Source: Emergomyces orientalis (Eukaryota > Ascomycota > Eurotiomycetes > Onygenales > Ajellomycetaceae). Taken from it: a stretch of 64,000 bases of DNA. The stretch lies in the NCBI GenBank assembly GCA_002110485.1, contig MOWL01000001.1, forward strand, positions 620,001-684,000. The letters are read 5' to 3'. The notes beneath the pieces were generated by a model. It was not told where the DNA came from. It ran no database searches and saw nothing but the letters and a program-made list of their open reading frames with translations. Every line of letters begins with the position of its first letter. The stretch's first letter is position 1. Both the position numbers and the translations under genes were made by a program. Positions 1 to 11,210 of the stretch are shown here, in pieces.

Positions 1-627
1 TTCCTCCCCCCCGGACGCCCAATACACGTCTACGCCTTCGGGCCACCCGCCGTAATGAGTCCCTCCCTCCGACGCGCTACGAGAGGCCTAATTACCACAG
101 TCGTCAACGGCCAAGACGTCGTCCCCACTTTATCACTCGGAGTTCTCCACGACTTCCATGCCGTCTCCATGGCGTTCAAAAGCGACATGTCCGATGCCAA
201 GTCGCACGTCCGCTCTCGTGTCTGGGAAAGCATCACCGCCAGCCTCATTAACAAGTTCTACATAAACCAACCCCCGCTCCTCATCCACGCAGGCGACAGG
301 ATCGGCGAAGACTCCTGGGCTTGGACTACACTGAAATCACTGCGCGAAAACTTAGTTGCGCCCAAACTGCTCCCGCCTGGCGAGGTGTTTGTCGTGGAGA
401 CAATGCGCGTTTTGCAACGTGATGCCTTTACACTCGATGCCTTAACTGGTGCTGATGGGTCAGCGCGTCTAGGTCGGCCTGCAACACGCGTGCAGCTGAA
501 ATTTATCCGGGATGTGGAAACCCGGTTCCGTGAGGTAAGGTTCGGGTCCGGGATGTTGGGCGATCATAGTCCCGGCAGGTACGAAGCCAGTCTGGGGGTG
601 TTGGCAAGGGGAGTTCTGGAGGATTGA
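1..627 (+). CDS. Class 3 lipase family protein, C-terminal part (5' end outside window)
   Basis: An open frame runs from the first base to the stop at 625-627, giving the last 208 residues of a protein that starts upstream of the window. The opening residues (IHVYAFGPPAVMS) followed by TTVVNGQDVVPTLSLG match the region around the catalytic aspartate in alpha/beta-hydrolase class 3 lipases, where NGxDxVP carries the triad Asp. The nucleophile serine (GxSxG) would lie upstream and cannot be seen. Family knowledge: such fungal proteins resemble sn1-specific diacylglycerol or triacylglycerol lipases, often membrane-associated. The ATG at 55 is internal, because the conserved YAFGPP motif lies before it in the same frame. 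The tail after the hydrolase core (KLLPPGEVFVVETMRV) is also usual for the family. Substrate is not determinable here. Confidence 0.8.
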   Translation, partial: FLPPGRPIHVYAFGPPAVMSPSLRRATRGLITTVVNGQDVVPTLSLGVLHDFHAVSMAFKSDMSDAKSHVRSRVWESITASLINKFYINQPPLLIHAGDRIGEDSWAWTTLKSLRENLVAPKLLPPGEVFVVETMRVLQRDAFTLDALTGADGSARLGRPATRVQLKFIRDVETRFREVRFGSGMLGDHSPGRYEASLGVLARGVLED

Positions 628-1427
628 TTTTTGCGCTGCTTTTACTTCCTTTTTTTCTCTTCTTTTGGGTTTTGGTTTGGGTTGGGTTTAAATTTATTCC
701 AGAAGACTTCTAGACAGAGTCCGGCATTTTGTATTTTGTAAGAGCGCTCCAGTTTCTTTTTGGTTGCATCTTGTTTTTTGTAACCTTCCAGTGTGGACTT
801 TAGAAGATCGGCTTTTGCATTATTGTGTTGGCGTCTTTGTTTCTGTTACATTTGTTCTTACTACGCTTTCTTTGTTCCTTGGTATCCCATCCTTTCTTGT
901 TCTGCTTTTCCTTTCTTCATACTATATATACATATACCCAAGAATAAACATAGGTTTGGTACGCTACATTTCCCGTTTTTCCCGCTCTTCTGAAATGTAT
1001 TCCATATTATCGATCGCATCGCTTCCAAGGTTCTCCTTACTCTCAACCCTTTTTAAAATATTTTATTTAAAGAGTTTTCAACATAACAAGAGATTACAGT
1101 GTCCCGTTTCTCGGGCAGAAAATCGGCTTCCTATATTTCATCCCCCCGTAACAATTACGATGCATTGATAAAATCTGCATAAACCTACTGAGGCAATAGA
1201 CAACTAAGTTAAATAGCAATGGCTACGGGGTGCATACAAAAATATAAACTTACTGGTTGCGATAAAGAATGTTTAGAGCCAATCGCAAAGCCAATCGCAA
1301 ACCTCCTCGGACAATTCTCTCTCACACGCACATACGTCATCGGCACGCCAAACGTCCAAACTTCCACACCTTGAAGAAGCCCTTGATAGATAAGCACTTC
1401 TCATGCGTTTCGCTGTTCAAGCACCAA
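628..1427. other. Intergenic spacer, no gene seen
   Basis: This 800-bp stretch separates the lipase stop from the DUF4267 gene, so it should hold the 3' untranslated ends of two convergent genes. It is T-rich just after the lipase stop. The open frames in it are short, overlap on both strands and resemble no family I know. Confidence 0.6.
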
Positions 1428-1814
1428 TCACTGTCCCGCTGTCATGCCAAACCAGCCCCAGCCAGCGATCAACATGCCCATAGATGCACGGAAAACTGCC
1501 TTTCCAGGCATCCCTTCACGCCAACACACGTAGCCATCAACCAAACCCAAGTATGCGAGGATTACGAGGATGGTATCGAACTCGGCGAGTTTTCCTTGGG
1601 AGTAGAAGGTCAACAGCGTCATTCCAATGGCAGTGGTGCGTGCTGACTGTGTGACCATTACCGATTGGGCTTCTTTAGAGGTGGCAATGCGTTGGGGCAG
1701 ACCGAATTCTTTGATTGCGAACCCGGCATTAAAAAAAGGCAGCAGTCCGCCGAAGGTGGTGGCTGAGGCGACTAGGAGGGATGGGATGTGCCAGAGAGTA
1801 AAGTGGGAAAACAT
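1428..1814 (-). CDS. Small multi-pass membrane protein, DUF4267 type
   Basis: A single-exon frame of 128 residues reads on the minus strand with ATG at 1814. It has three or four hydrophobic segments: about 9-32 (SLLVASATTFGGLLPFFNAG), 55-70, 80-92 (TILVILAYLGLVDG) and 110-125 (ASMGMLIAGWGWFG). The pattern FGLPQR, then QSARTTAIGMTLL, then YLGLVDGYVCWREG is what I recall from fungal DUF4267 proteins, which are about 130 residues long, so this looks full length. Function in that family is unknown and no catalytic motif is visible. It sits convergent with the lipase gene on its left. Confidence 0.7.
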   Translation of the reverse strand: MFSHFTLWHIPSLLVASATTFGGLLPFFNAGFAIKEFGLPQRIATSKEAQSVMVTQSARTTAIGMTLLTFYSQGKLAEFDTILVILAYLGLVDGYVCWREGMPGKAVFRASMGMLIAGWGWFGMTAGQ

Positions 1815-3189
1815 TATGTCTAAATTTGTTGGCCTATTCTCCGAAATAGAGTGGAGGAAATGGGACTGTCTGGAAGAGAAGTTGTTTCGTACTGTACTTG
1901 TTGAGAGTATTATTGGAAACTAATGGAATTTATTTTCAAAAAGGGTGGGCCGTGCCTGATATTTGTAGCTGTGAAGCTGAACACAACCCATGCATTAAGT
2001 AGAGGAGCTGAAAAAAACTATCAGCCTGAAAGTCGGAAATTGTCGGCGATAACCGACCTGAAGTATTATTATGAAATCAACCAGACAACCACTGCGTCCA
2101 CTATCAGATTAGAGAGGAATTCATCTTCAGATTCTCAAGGGTTGATTGGTTTGATGGTGTCAGGGCTCAAAGCTTCGTTTCCATGCACTCGTTCCAGAAA
2201 ACCTGTGGAAAACGTCCCTCGAAAAATTTTGAAACAGTGCGGAACTTTGATCTTTGGTTGACAGATCAAAGTCGGACCTTTTATAATAACTTACGGAACT
2301 CAAACTAAATTACGTATTCCAAAACGCTGTTTTCTTCATTTCACCTAGCTGCGCAGGACAGACACATTGAAAGCCATCCTTGCAATTTTGGTCATAGCCC
2401 ACGTAAAGCGGACTAGAGGCTTTCTATTCATTTTCATCTGCAAATAGACATGAACACAATAACCGCCAGCCATTTTATCCTCCCCTTCCCCTTCCCCTTC
2501 CCCGATTTCGATTTGGCCGAGGGCATTCAACGCTCAGAGATCCCATTTCATGGCATATATTCTCAGCCATTAATCACGATCGCAGGGTGTATCACTCGGG
2601 CGTAGTTTTCCCTTCAAACGTCGCTATACCATCATTAACACCACCCCATAAACGAAGTAGCTATCCGCGAGAGACATTTATCATCCGATTTATCGGCAAC
2701 AGTTCGTTAATGAATGTTATTTGAACCCGAAGAAGATCGACGAGTAGCTGTCGAGTTCGAAGGGTTAAGTCGAAAAATTAGCATTTTTGATGAAAAGGGG
2801 AGCCCAACGGTAGCGCATGCGGTATGCTGGAAGCGTGTCGGTAGTCCCAACGCCTAGTTTCATTTAAGCTGTCCTTGCGCCGTTCCCCATTTGAGATGAC
2901 TTGTTCGATTGTGATTGAGGTCGTAGAGATATAACCCCGCTTAGCAGCGAGACATTCGCGAACTACACCCGCAACGAAATGCAACACACGCATTTCCCGA
3001 GCCGCCCACATCAGAGACAAACCCGAATGCGAGAGGGAAATGTCAAATACAGATGCTCTCATCACTGCCTCCCCCCAATTCGTCATCTTTCTTATGTGCA
3101 TTTCCCAGTGAAGCCACTCACGAGCTCTCTGTGTGTAGTTGGCTCAAGAGGTTTAATAGTCTTCAGCTCAGAATAACCGATACTCCATT
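1815..3189. other. Intergenic spacer between two minus-strand genes
   Basis: This stretch should contain the promoter of the DUF4267 gene and the 3' end of the 99-aa protein gene. The only structured element noticed is a short CCCCTT tandem around 2482-2503. The frames here are short and unrecognisable. Confidence 0.55.
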
Positions 3190-3557
3190 TCACCGCTCCC
3201 TTCCACTGCTACCGGTATCCTCATTCCTGCGCCTATTTTCCTGTCTCATCCGCAGGTCTCTTATCTGCTTCTCCAGCGAGGATCGACGAACAATGAGCTC
3301 CTCCCTAGCTGCTTCGAGGGCGTGGATTTTCTCCGCGGGAGTAGCAGATCGTTGCCTTTCAGCTTCCTAGAATTTTCAAGAATATTGTTAGGGCATCTTA
3401 TACATTTGTCATTAATGGTGAAAAATTCGAGTACCTTCTTCGCATCCTGATTCATTTTCAATCCTGCTCCGTACAGCGAGCCAGTAATAGTACATATTGT
3501 GACGCCCGCTGTGAGGATGATCCGTCGTGCTTTGGGAGAGAGAGTTGCTGATGACAT
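3190..3557 (-). CDS. Small single-pass membrane protein with C-terminal coiled coil, 99 aa, one intron
   Basis: Two exons on the minus strand: 3557-3435 (41 codons) and 3366-3190. The 68-nt intron 3434-3367 has a GTACTC donor and TTCTAG acceptor. The start at 3557 is preferred to the upstream in-frame ATG at 3596 because the basic MSSATLSPKARR stretch followed at once by a hydrophobic segment (about 13-34, IILTAGVTICTITGSLYGAG) looks like a natural N terminus. After the junction (NQDAKK/EAERQR) the chain becomes a charged helix (KIHALEAAREEL, then SSLEKQIRDLRMRQ) with heptad-like spacing. The small size, basic N terminus, single membrane helix and coiled coil suggest an organelle (possibly mitochondrial inner membrane) assembly or accessory protein, but I cannot name the family. 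It is divergent from the SHB17-type gene. Confidence 0.65.
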
Positions 3558-4266
3558 TTGAGATTGACGACTACGAGAGGGTTTCCCACGGAGCAACGGT
3601 TGGGTTGCTCAGGTAATGCGCAAATTGAGTAGCTGGACGGAATTGTTTCTGAAGCCAGATGAAGCTGTAGGTGATTTTCAAGAAAACTACCAGTGTTTGC
3701 TTTGTTTGCATGTTCCTTCTAGAAGCCCTAATTCATTTCCCCCCGATTTGGAGCGGTTTGCGCGTACCTATCCTGAACTGTAGTTACGGAATACGTAGAA
3801 GGCAAAAAATGATACCTCCCTATTTCGATAGAAAGTCTGTCAAAATATACCAACCAATATTTTTCCTCTAGAATGGGACGCCCGTAGGGTGAATGTACAG
3901 TGCAATACATCCATGATACAAAATTATGATTATGGTTCCTCCCATCCAATCATTCACAAACGGCGCCTCCTGTTCCACCCTTAATAAGCCAATCCAAGAT
4001 AACCCGTAAGCAGGCCATTTATTAGTTATGGAACGAGTGAGAAGACGGCCCCGCCATGACGATATTGTGCCACAACCCCTGGGATATAAAAGAGGGAAGG
4101 GAAATTTAGAAACATCCATATACGTCGTAGGAAACCCTATCTAAAAACCGTTTTAACTGTTCCGCTGGGTTTAGAATATATTTTTAACTTCTTTTCTATC
4201 ACTATTCAATCTTTACGTACAGTACATACACACACTCACACCTCGTTAAAGATCCATTTTAGAAAA
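3558..4266. promoter_or_regulatory. Shared divergent promoter region (99-aa protein / SHB17-type gene)
   Basis: The 709 bp between two start codons on opposite strands must hold both promoters. A TATA-like stretch (gatataaaaga) lies near 4082-4092, about 180 bp before the SHB17 start. No CACGTG box was seen here, unlike in the other two divergent promoters of the window. Confidence 0.5.
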
Positions 4267-5362
4267 ATGCCCCCGGTCCCACGCTGCTTCATCGTCCGCC
4301 ACGGCGAGACCGAATGGTCGCTAACTGGGAAGCATACGGGCACTACAAACCTGCCCTTAACAGAAGACGGGGAGAAGCGAGTGAAAGCTACAGGCAAAGC
4401 GCTTGTGGGACATGATCGATTGATAGTCCCAAAAAACCTCGCACATATGTAAAGCCAAGTTTGGGCGTTTTTGTTACTTTCTTTTTGCCCGAATACAATC
4501 GCGCACCACCTAACCTAACAGCCGCCACTAACGCGATTTTGTTTCTTTCTAGATATGTCTCTCCCCGTCACAGAGCGCAGAGAACCCTCGAACTCCTCGA
4601 GATTGGTTGCAAAGAACGGCTTCCCTGGTTACGGGAAAGACAGAAAGTACCGCTACGCACAGAAGCTCATGTGGAAGTCACAGACGCTATTCGCGAATGG
4701 GACTATGGCGATTATGAAGGGATGAAGAGCGCGGAGATTCGAGAGCAGCGGGCTAAGAACGGAGAGGGTTCGTGGGATATTTGGCGTGACGGATGTCCTG
4801 GTGGAGAGTGAGTTTACCCACCCCCTGGCCCAGTATTATCGTAAATTTTGCAAGTTGCAAAAGCAGAGGCGCATGGTAGATGATAGCAAGCCATCGACAG
4901 CATCTCTCTCCCTCTATTTTATTTATTAAATTAAAAAATAAAAATAAAAAAAGATCACCAGATGATGTCATCCGACGCCTAGACGCGCTCATCACCGAGA
5001 TCAGATCAAAATATCACAGCAAAGCTATGGCCAAATCCGCGCGTGAGCCTGTGAACGGGGATGTTCTCATCGTGGCCCACGGACACATTCTGCGGGCGTT
5101 TGCCATGCGCTGGATTGGGAAACCGCTGACAGAAACGGCGTTCATTTTGGAGGCTGGAGGTGTGGGAACGTTGAGGTATGTCTCAAGTCTCCGATGAAGC
5201 TTGGATCGAGCGGAGAAAGATCGAAAAATCGCAAACGGACGACCCTGCTATTTTTAGGCGGAGGCATAACTGACCCCATTAATCGATTGACCTAGTTATG
5301 AACATCACAACATAGACGAGCCGGCGATCATTCTGGGGGGAGCATTCGTCGTTGGAGACTAA
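4267..5362 (+). CDS. SHB17: Sedoheptulose-1,7-bisphosphatase (histidine phosphatase superfamily), SHB17 type
   Basis: Four exons: 4267-4448, 4553-4807, 4954-5175 and 5296-5362, joining in frame to 241 codons plus stop. Every intron (104, 146 and 120 nt) has GT/AG ends. Residues 8-13 (VRHGET) carry the phospho-histidine of the family. NLAHIYVSPRHRAQRT follows across the first junction, REWDYGDYEG and WDIWRDGCPGGES lie in the middle, and VAHGHILRAF holds the second catalytic His. The end, SYEHHNIDEPAI, closely resembles yeast Shb17 (271 aa), which dephosphorylates sedoheptulose-1,7-bisphosphate to sedoheptulose-7-phosphate in riboneogenesis. The paralogous phosphoglycerate mutases lack the HHNIDEP tail, which argues against that assignment. 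The gene is convergent with HSK3, and a run of 15 G follows 20 bp after the stop. Confidence 0.88.
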
Positions 5363-5382
5363 GGGGTTCTGCGGTTCTCGGT

Positions 5383-5397
5383 GGGGGGGGGGGGGGG
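5383..5397 (+). repeat. G15 homopolymer
   Basis: A run of 15 G lies just past the SHB17-type stop codon, in the presumed 3' untranslated region. Length may be unreliable in an assembly. Confidence 0.9.
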
Positions 5398-5637
5398 AGC
5401 GGGCTGATCGTCGTGGTAAATTGGTTTGATCCTTGCTTTCCCTCCTGCTTTCTCGTAGGAAGGCCTGGCGACAGATGAGGTCGAATCATCTCTAGGCCAG
5501 TTGAGCGTAGACTTTCGTATACCATATAGGAATCAAGAAAAAAAAAAAACGAATAGTGCACGATACTTGTCAACACCCCCCCCTCCATAAGAATCATAAG
5601 AATATCATCTTTCTTTAAGACATCAGTCCCCAACCCT

Positions 5638-6090
5638 TCAACGCCCTCCATAATCTTCCCCTACCCTCCGATCTCCATCCCCACCTCCACTCCCACCTCC
5701 AGCACCCGCCTTGGCACCACCCTCCTCCCCCAAAACCTTCGCCGCCCCCATAAACAACCCCCCCACATAGCCGCCCAGAAACCGCATATCACCCGCCTGC
5801 GCCGCCGTCATGCGCATGAGATTCTCCATGTCAGCCAGGTGTGCGTTGAGCTGTGCGAGTTGTGAGTGTAGATGGGCATATTGGCGTGTTTTGGCAGTGG
5901 ACATGGAGGTTTGTGGTGGGAGGGGTTGCGAGGTTGAAGTTGATGCAGGGTTACTGCTGGTGAGGTTGGTAGTATATGCAGCCATGGCGGTGGCGGAGGA
6001 GGTGCGGGAGTGAGATTGGGATTGGTAGTTATTATTATTGCTATGGTGGTTATAGGAGGAGTGTTGTCGTTGGTGGTAGGGTGGTGGCAT
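5638..6090 (-). CDS. HSK3: DASH (Dam1) complex subunit Hsk3
   Basis: A single-exon frame of 150 residues. The first 65 residues are low complexity (Asn/Ser/His/Gln-rich, then Thr/Ser/Pro). The conserved core is about 66-127: AKTRQYAHLHSQLAQLN, NAHLADMENLMRMTAAQ, then MRFLGGYVGGLFMGAAKVLGEE. This matches Hsk3-like proteins: a short heptad helix beginning with RQYxxL, then a Gly-containing C-terminal segment. The last 23 residues are Gly/Asp-rich. Hsk3 is a small helical subunit of the ten-protein DASH/Dam1 complex, which couples kinetochores to spindle microtubules. Yeast Hsk3 is about 70 residues, so the extra length here is in the disordered flanks. The start might be an internal Met (for example the one opening MAAYTTNLT), since the N terminus is low complexity. 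Convergent with the SHB17-type gene. Confidence 0.8.
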   Translation of the reverse strand: MPPPYHQRQHSSYNHHSNNNNYQSQSHSRTSSATAMAAYTTNLTSSNPASTSTSQPLPPQTSMSTAKTRQYAHLHSQLAQLNAHLADMENLMRMTAAQAGDMRFLGGYVGGLFMGAAKVLGEEGGAKAGAGGGSGGGDGDRRVGEDYGGR

Positions 6091-7872
6091 TTTTTTTCGT
6101 GTTTTGTTGATATTGTTTATTTCGTCGTGTTAGCTGACGAAGTTATGGGAGCGCCGGTCAGCTTATTTCATGGGATATTGTGTGCAGCAGATATATTAAC
6201 GAGTTTGCATTAATTGTAAAAGTGTGTGAGAATGTAGTGAAAGGCGGATTGTTGAAGTTAAAGGATTTGCTTGAAGAGGTGATGATTTGTTTATTGGGAA
6301 GTGATGTGAATGTCACATGATCTTATGCATTCATCCATGCTCCACTCTTCAATTATTATTTATCTAATAAACATGAAAAAGGTCAAATATAAAAAGAAAG
6401 AAGCAAATTGTCTAACCTCACCCCCCCGTCCCTTTTATAAAGCAGGCAAGAAATGAAAAAAAAAAGAAAGAAAGAAAGAAAAATAAAATAATTAATAAAA
6501 CAAAACAAAACAAGGGTTTCAAATAAGTATTAATTCAAGCTATATCACACAAGGTTGATTGACAAGAAATGAAGAAAAAAGGGGGCAAAAAGGGGGGCAT
6601 GACAAGAATAGCAACTAAAAAGGGGGAAAAGTAGGTATGACGAGAGAGGAAAAGAGAAATGATAAAACAATGGGATACAATGAGTCTGCGTGAGACCAAT
6701 TACAAAAAAAAAGAAAAAAAAGAGAGACAGAGAGAAAGGAGGCGGTAGCCAGCGATAGTATAGCATTGCGCGATGTGTTTCACTCAATTGAGAGAAAGGG
6801 AGAGAAAAAAGAGAAAAAGAAAGATATCAAGAAGTTATTCTACCCCCTTTTCAACGATTCTTACTTCATCTTTTCTCATTTATCTGCTATATTGTTGCGT
6901 CAGAGTGGCGGGTGGATCACATTTCTGCTCTGACAGACCAACTCATACAAAGTTTGACTCGAAACGTCTTCATTGTCAGTCAAGCTCCTTTCTCCCGACA
7001 ACAGGCCAGTTCACGTAGGTGTAAATCGTTCTTGCCAAAGAAAGAGCAAGAAAAAGAAAAGGAAAAGAAAAAAAGCTAATACAACAAAAGAAAAATAAGG
7101 TATAGGGGAAGGAGAAATGCCAGAGATTAAGCGAAGAACAAGAGAAAGAATGAAGGGGGAGGGAAACACTTGAAATGCGCCGGGGAATATGCAAAGTACA
7201 GCTTATTGCAATAAAAGGGAACAGGGAAACAGATAGGTTCGAAGGTTTAAAAAAGTTTTGTAAGGAAAGAGATGCAGAAATGAAACGTAAGATATGTGTG
7301 TTCGCATTTGGTCCGACTATTATGATCCCGCCCAAATGACTTGTACAAGACAATGCATCAGTCAACTAGCTTATTTCGAACACTGAGCGCACATACAAGC
7401 ACCAAAGATAAATGATGAAAATTGTGTGTTTGGGTATAAACCGACAATCCAGCAATGAAGCTATATTACTCTTACCAACCCCCAAGTTACTAGCCATCGA
7501 AGAAAGAGCCGCCATTAATATTTAGTGGTGAGGGAAGTTATGTCTTCAAGGGGTCGGAGTGGGAGAAAAGAAAAGAAAAAAATGATGCAAATGGGGAGCG
7601 TAGAGTAACAAAGACAAGGAGAATGGAAGAAAGTCCATGATGCGAGTAGCAAACAGAATATGCAACGGTTTATATAAAAATTAAACCGCAGAGCCGCAAT
7701 CAGCGTTTATCACGATCGAGGCTAATGGTAGGGCGAGGATATCATCAATGAAGGAGACGTCTATAGTCGTATCATAAACTTTGTTTTCCAGTTCGTGGAA
7801 ACCACAGCAAGTGTGTTCAAATCGAGGAATCGAGCATTAACAAATGCGAAGGTCGAATTATTATTGATTGGC
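6091..7872. other. Intergenic spacer, purine-rich
   Basis: About 1.8 kb between the HSK3 start and the 3' end of the ketopantoate-reductase-like gene, both on the minus strand. It holds the HSK3 promoter and the reductase-gene 3' untranslated region. The plus strand is strongly purine-rich (AAAGAAAG-type runs at about 6450-6500, 6700-6830 and 7035-7090). No coding region is recognisable. Confidence 0.55.
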
Positions 7873-10364
7873 TCAGCGGGCCATCGACGATTGACGAGGT
7901 CCTAGGCTACTCTGACTGCTGTGGGCGGAATTTTCGGAGTCGATATTGGCGCTTGCGCCGCTATCCCCACTCCCCGCGCTGGCGCTCGCACTCCCTGTCA
8001 GACTTCGAACGTTTGGACTGCCCTTGGCTGGATACGAATTGCTCACCCCGACATGTTGCTCGACTTGTTGCGGTGCTACCGCGTTTCCCTGTCCAGGAGA
8101 ATATTTTGGAACTGGCACTTTCATCATTCCAGGAGGGGACGGCCTTCCTCCTGGGGACATCATAGGTTGCCCGTTATATGGGTCATGGCCTGTGGATGGC
8201 CGGCCCATACCACGTCCGATGGGGTGGAAAGAAGTTCCAGGAGATTGGCTGGTTCGTCTGCTTGGAGGGTGGAAGTTGCCCTGTCCTATGTCATTCATCC
8301 GACTTGCTGTCAGTGAGTTGGCTCTCGATTCGTCGCGAATCTCTTTCCTGTCGACATTTCCATATCGATTGGAGGAGTAGCCCATCATGGGATTATTTAG
8401 CAAGGAGTCGTGTACACCGGGTATCTCATCCATTAGCCGGGCGCTCGCGCGGTTTCGCCCTCCACCACCCAGGCCGCCACTGCTAAAGTGCCTGCTGAAA
8501 GCTGACGGAGGTCTAGAGGAATGGCCACCACCACCCATCTCAGGGTTTTTGCGGAACTGGTTTGCATTGGGCGCTTTCCGATTCCTACGAGAAGTGACGC
8601 TCAGCATGTCAAAATTGTCAGGATCAATCTGAGGTAGAGGTGGGCCACGGTGATCCATTGGGTCAAAATAATCGTCATCGTCCATGTCGTCGAAAGCATC
8701 ACGCGCCGTCGACGTTCGCCGCCCACCTCTTTTCATGTTCATTTCCTGCTCTCTCAGTTGTAATTCACGTTGCCGTAGTGCTAGCTCGCGCTCTCTCAGA
8801 GCGAGATCTGGGGGAGGGCCTCCTCCATTCAACACAGGACCATATCCACCATTCTGCGCCCCATCATCTAACACGTCGTCGTAAAGCATAAGGTGGCTAA
8901 ATTCTTCCAAGTTATGCTCCTCTGATAATTCTCGCTGCATGGGTGGTTGACCCCTTGGAGGGAACCCATTGGGAGGTAGTCTCGCGTGCATACCCATCGA
9001 CGACTGGCCGCGTCTAGGCGGGTGCATTCCTGTACCAGGCCCAGGTCCCATTCGACCACCACGCATTCCATTCATCGGGGGTCGGGGAGGAGGCGCGGAT
9101 GAAAGTCGTGGGGGTGGGTGCACGGGCCCTGGTGATGTTGCTTCCTGGGTTTGCCTGGCCTGATTGATAGTGTTGAGATGGTGTAGCATCGCATACAGTG
9201 TCTCTATTCGAGGAACTTTAACACCAGTTTCCGTAGCTAGCTTGATCGGTGACCCCAGATATGTTTCCACCTCCATTGGACGCCTCGCTAAGAAATCTTG
9301 ATACATGGTGCTCGGAGTATCTGAACGGGTTATCATTTTTTCAATTATTGATTCTCTGAACTTTTCGGAGAAGTTGCAACCCTGAGCTTTAGCTAGACTG
9401 ACGAGCTCGTCGATTACATCAGATATTAATTGGCGGAGCCCAATTTTCTCTAGGAGGTCTGCGTGGTTTGGACATTCGAATATCACGCTAGCTGGATAGA
9501 AAGCGATAGGTCTACCACCATATATTAGCAAAATTAATTGATCTAGGGAGAAGACCGTGACGTACCCGATCATGCGTTCATATTGTTCCTGCCTAATGTT
9601 ATCTGACACCTTGCAGTCGACTTGGCCTGTACTTAGTGTAATGGCCAATGCTACAGCCATATCGTTTTGAATGGACGAGGGAATCATGGCATTTTTCGTA
9701 GATGGCCCAACCCAGGTATTTGTTGATGCTGCATGTTCGAATTCACTGAGGCTAGTCTGGCTTATCTCGATTCCAGACACTAAAGAGAGGACGACGTTTG
9801 TAGGAAACCGGTGCTCCAGATGAGCTTCGACGCCTAGCGTGCTTGTGGTGTTGACCAATATACACGTATGCTGGGGTGTGACAACCGACTCGATGACAGA
9901 AGCAAGGTCGTAGATGTCTGGTAAAGCTTTTACACAAAGAATAACGTAGTCGAAGGGTTGGTCGGTGGAACCCGCTTCTTCTGGTGTGCGTACAACTATA
10001 TAAAAAAGAAAAGGGATTGCAATCAGCGGGCAAGCTCTCCCAGCAGTTCCGGTCCCAATGGGTGGAAGGTTAGTTGACAGAATTTACATACCCCGAAAGG
10101 GTTTGAAGCGTTCGTTTCCAAACAATTTTGATCTATATGTAAAAAACCACAAATCAGTATTAAGGAGGATGATTCAAAGAAAGAAAACGGGTTCGGTTTG
10201 TTGGCATACCTGAACGTGACACCATATTGTGATACAGAGTCGAAACCTGATTTCCATACGAGGGTCACATCGCACGAGTTCGTAGCCTGGAGCCGCCAGG
10301 AGAGAAAAGCTGATATTGCATTACCTCCCACTACAAGGCAGTTAGTATCGCGAAATTTCGCCAT
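7873..10364 (-). CDS. Ketopantoate reductase-like (ApbA/PanE fold) protein with long disordered C-terminal tail
   Basis: Four exons: 10364-10210, 10132-10092, 9995-9566 and 9511-7873, joining to 754 codons plus stop. The third intron (9565-9512) is 54 nt with no stop, so an unspliced reading frame hides it; removing it restores ERMIG/PIAFYPASV, the expected family sequence. The N terminus is a Rossmann segment (NCLVVGGNAISAFLSWRL). FRSKLFGNERF, RVVRTPEEAG, DYVILCVKALPD, the helical ApbA C-terminal domain (PIAFYPASVIFECPNHADLL) and MEVETYLGSPIKLA follow, the last being the conserved substrate-side motif. The canonical GxGxxG dinucleotide motif is altered to GGNAIS, and NTT stands where bacterial PanE has a QNG-like motif, so real ketopantoate reductase activity is uncertain. 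From about residue 310 on the chain is Pro/Gly/Arg-rich, with a short coiled coil (RERELALRQRELQLREQE) and an acidic patch. Long-tailed fungal homologues are known but poorly characterised. Confidence 0.82.
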
Positions 10365-10975
10365 TGAGAAAAGCGAAAAGGAATTTCAATGGATCAAGTC
10401 TCTCCAAGCCTCTCTGGTATCCTAGCCTAGAGAGAGAGAGAGAGAGGGAGAGAGAGAATATGACCCAATAACCATCGGACACACATATATACCATGGTAT
10501 ATAGAGGTATTTCGAAGGGGGAGTTTAGGATAAAGAAGAAGGAAAAGAGAAAGAAAAAAAAAAGAAACCGGATAGTTGAAGAGAGTTGTTCGCGATAAGG
10601 GCAAGCAAGACGCACCTGACAGTATCCGCAGTCTGGGCGGCGAAGGAGCCATTGCTGGCAAAGCAGCGAGAAAAAGAAGGAGACTCCAAGGTCAAAGAAA
10701 GAGCTGCAGGAACGAAGCGGAAAAGAATAAATCGAAACAAAGTTTCCGCAGCAATCGGGAAGCGGTGAATCTCCCTAAAACGCAGACGTGGCTGACACAG
10801 ACATCCAGCGAATTTTCTTATATGGGGAGGAAGTCGAGGGCGGAGACGGCGGGGGCGCGGGAGTGGGCGGCAACGAGATTAACAATTATCGACGAACGAG
10901 TGACAGGTCTCGAGGGTAGAGCGGCAGAGGTAACGAGAGAGTTGTATATAGACACCACAATCAAACCGAAGCGAC

Positions 10976-10978
<3 letters not shown>

Positions 10979-11013
<35 letters not shown>
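10979..11013 (+). repeat. (AG)n microsatellite
   Basis: An uninterrupted run of about 17 AG units lies upstream of the reductase-like gene. A shorter, interrupted GA tract lies at 10431-10458. Confidence 0.9.
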
Positions 11014-11016
<3 letters not shown>

Positions 11017-11210
11017 CGAAGGGTCATGGACTGGAACGATGTCAGACCAGTGGGAGGGAAACAAGCCTCGAGTGTAGGGCAAAAATAAAATGAGAGGGGT
11101 CTAATCCGACAGAGCGATTGAGGAGACTTCAAGAAGCAAATACTAAATTCCCCCTGTAGACAACTACTTCTATGGAGGAGTTGGCCACAATATTTGTGGG
11201 TGCGGGAGGA

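Noticed and set aside
10576..10980. 134-codon plus-strand frame upstream of the reductase-like gene
   Set aside because: Very Lys/Arg-rich, produced by purine-rich promoter sequence, and it ends in the AG microsatellite.
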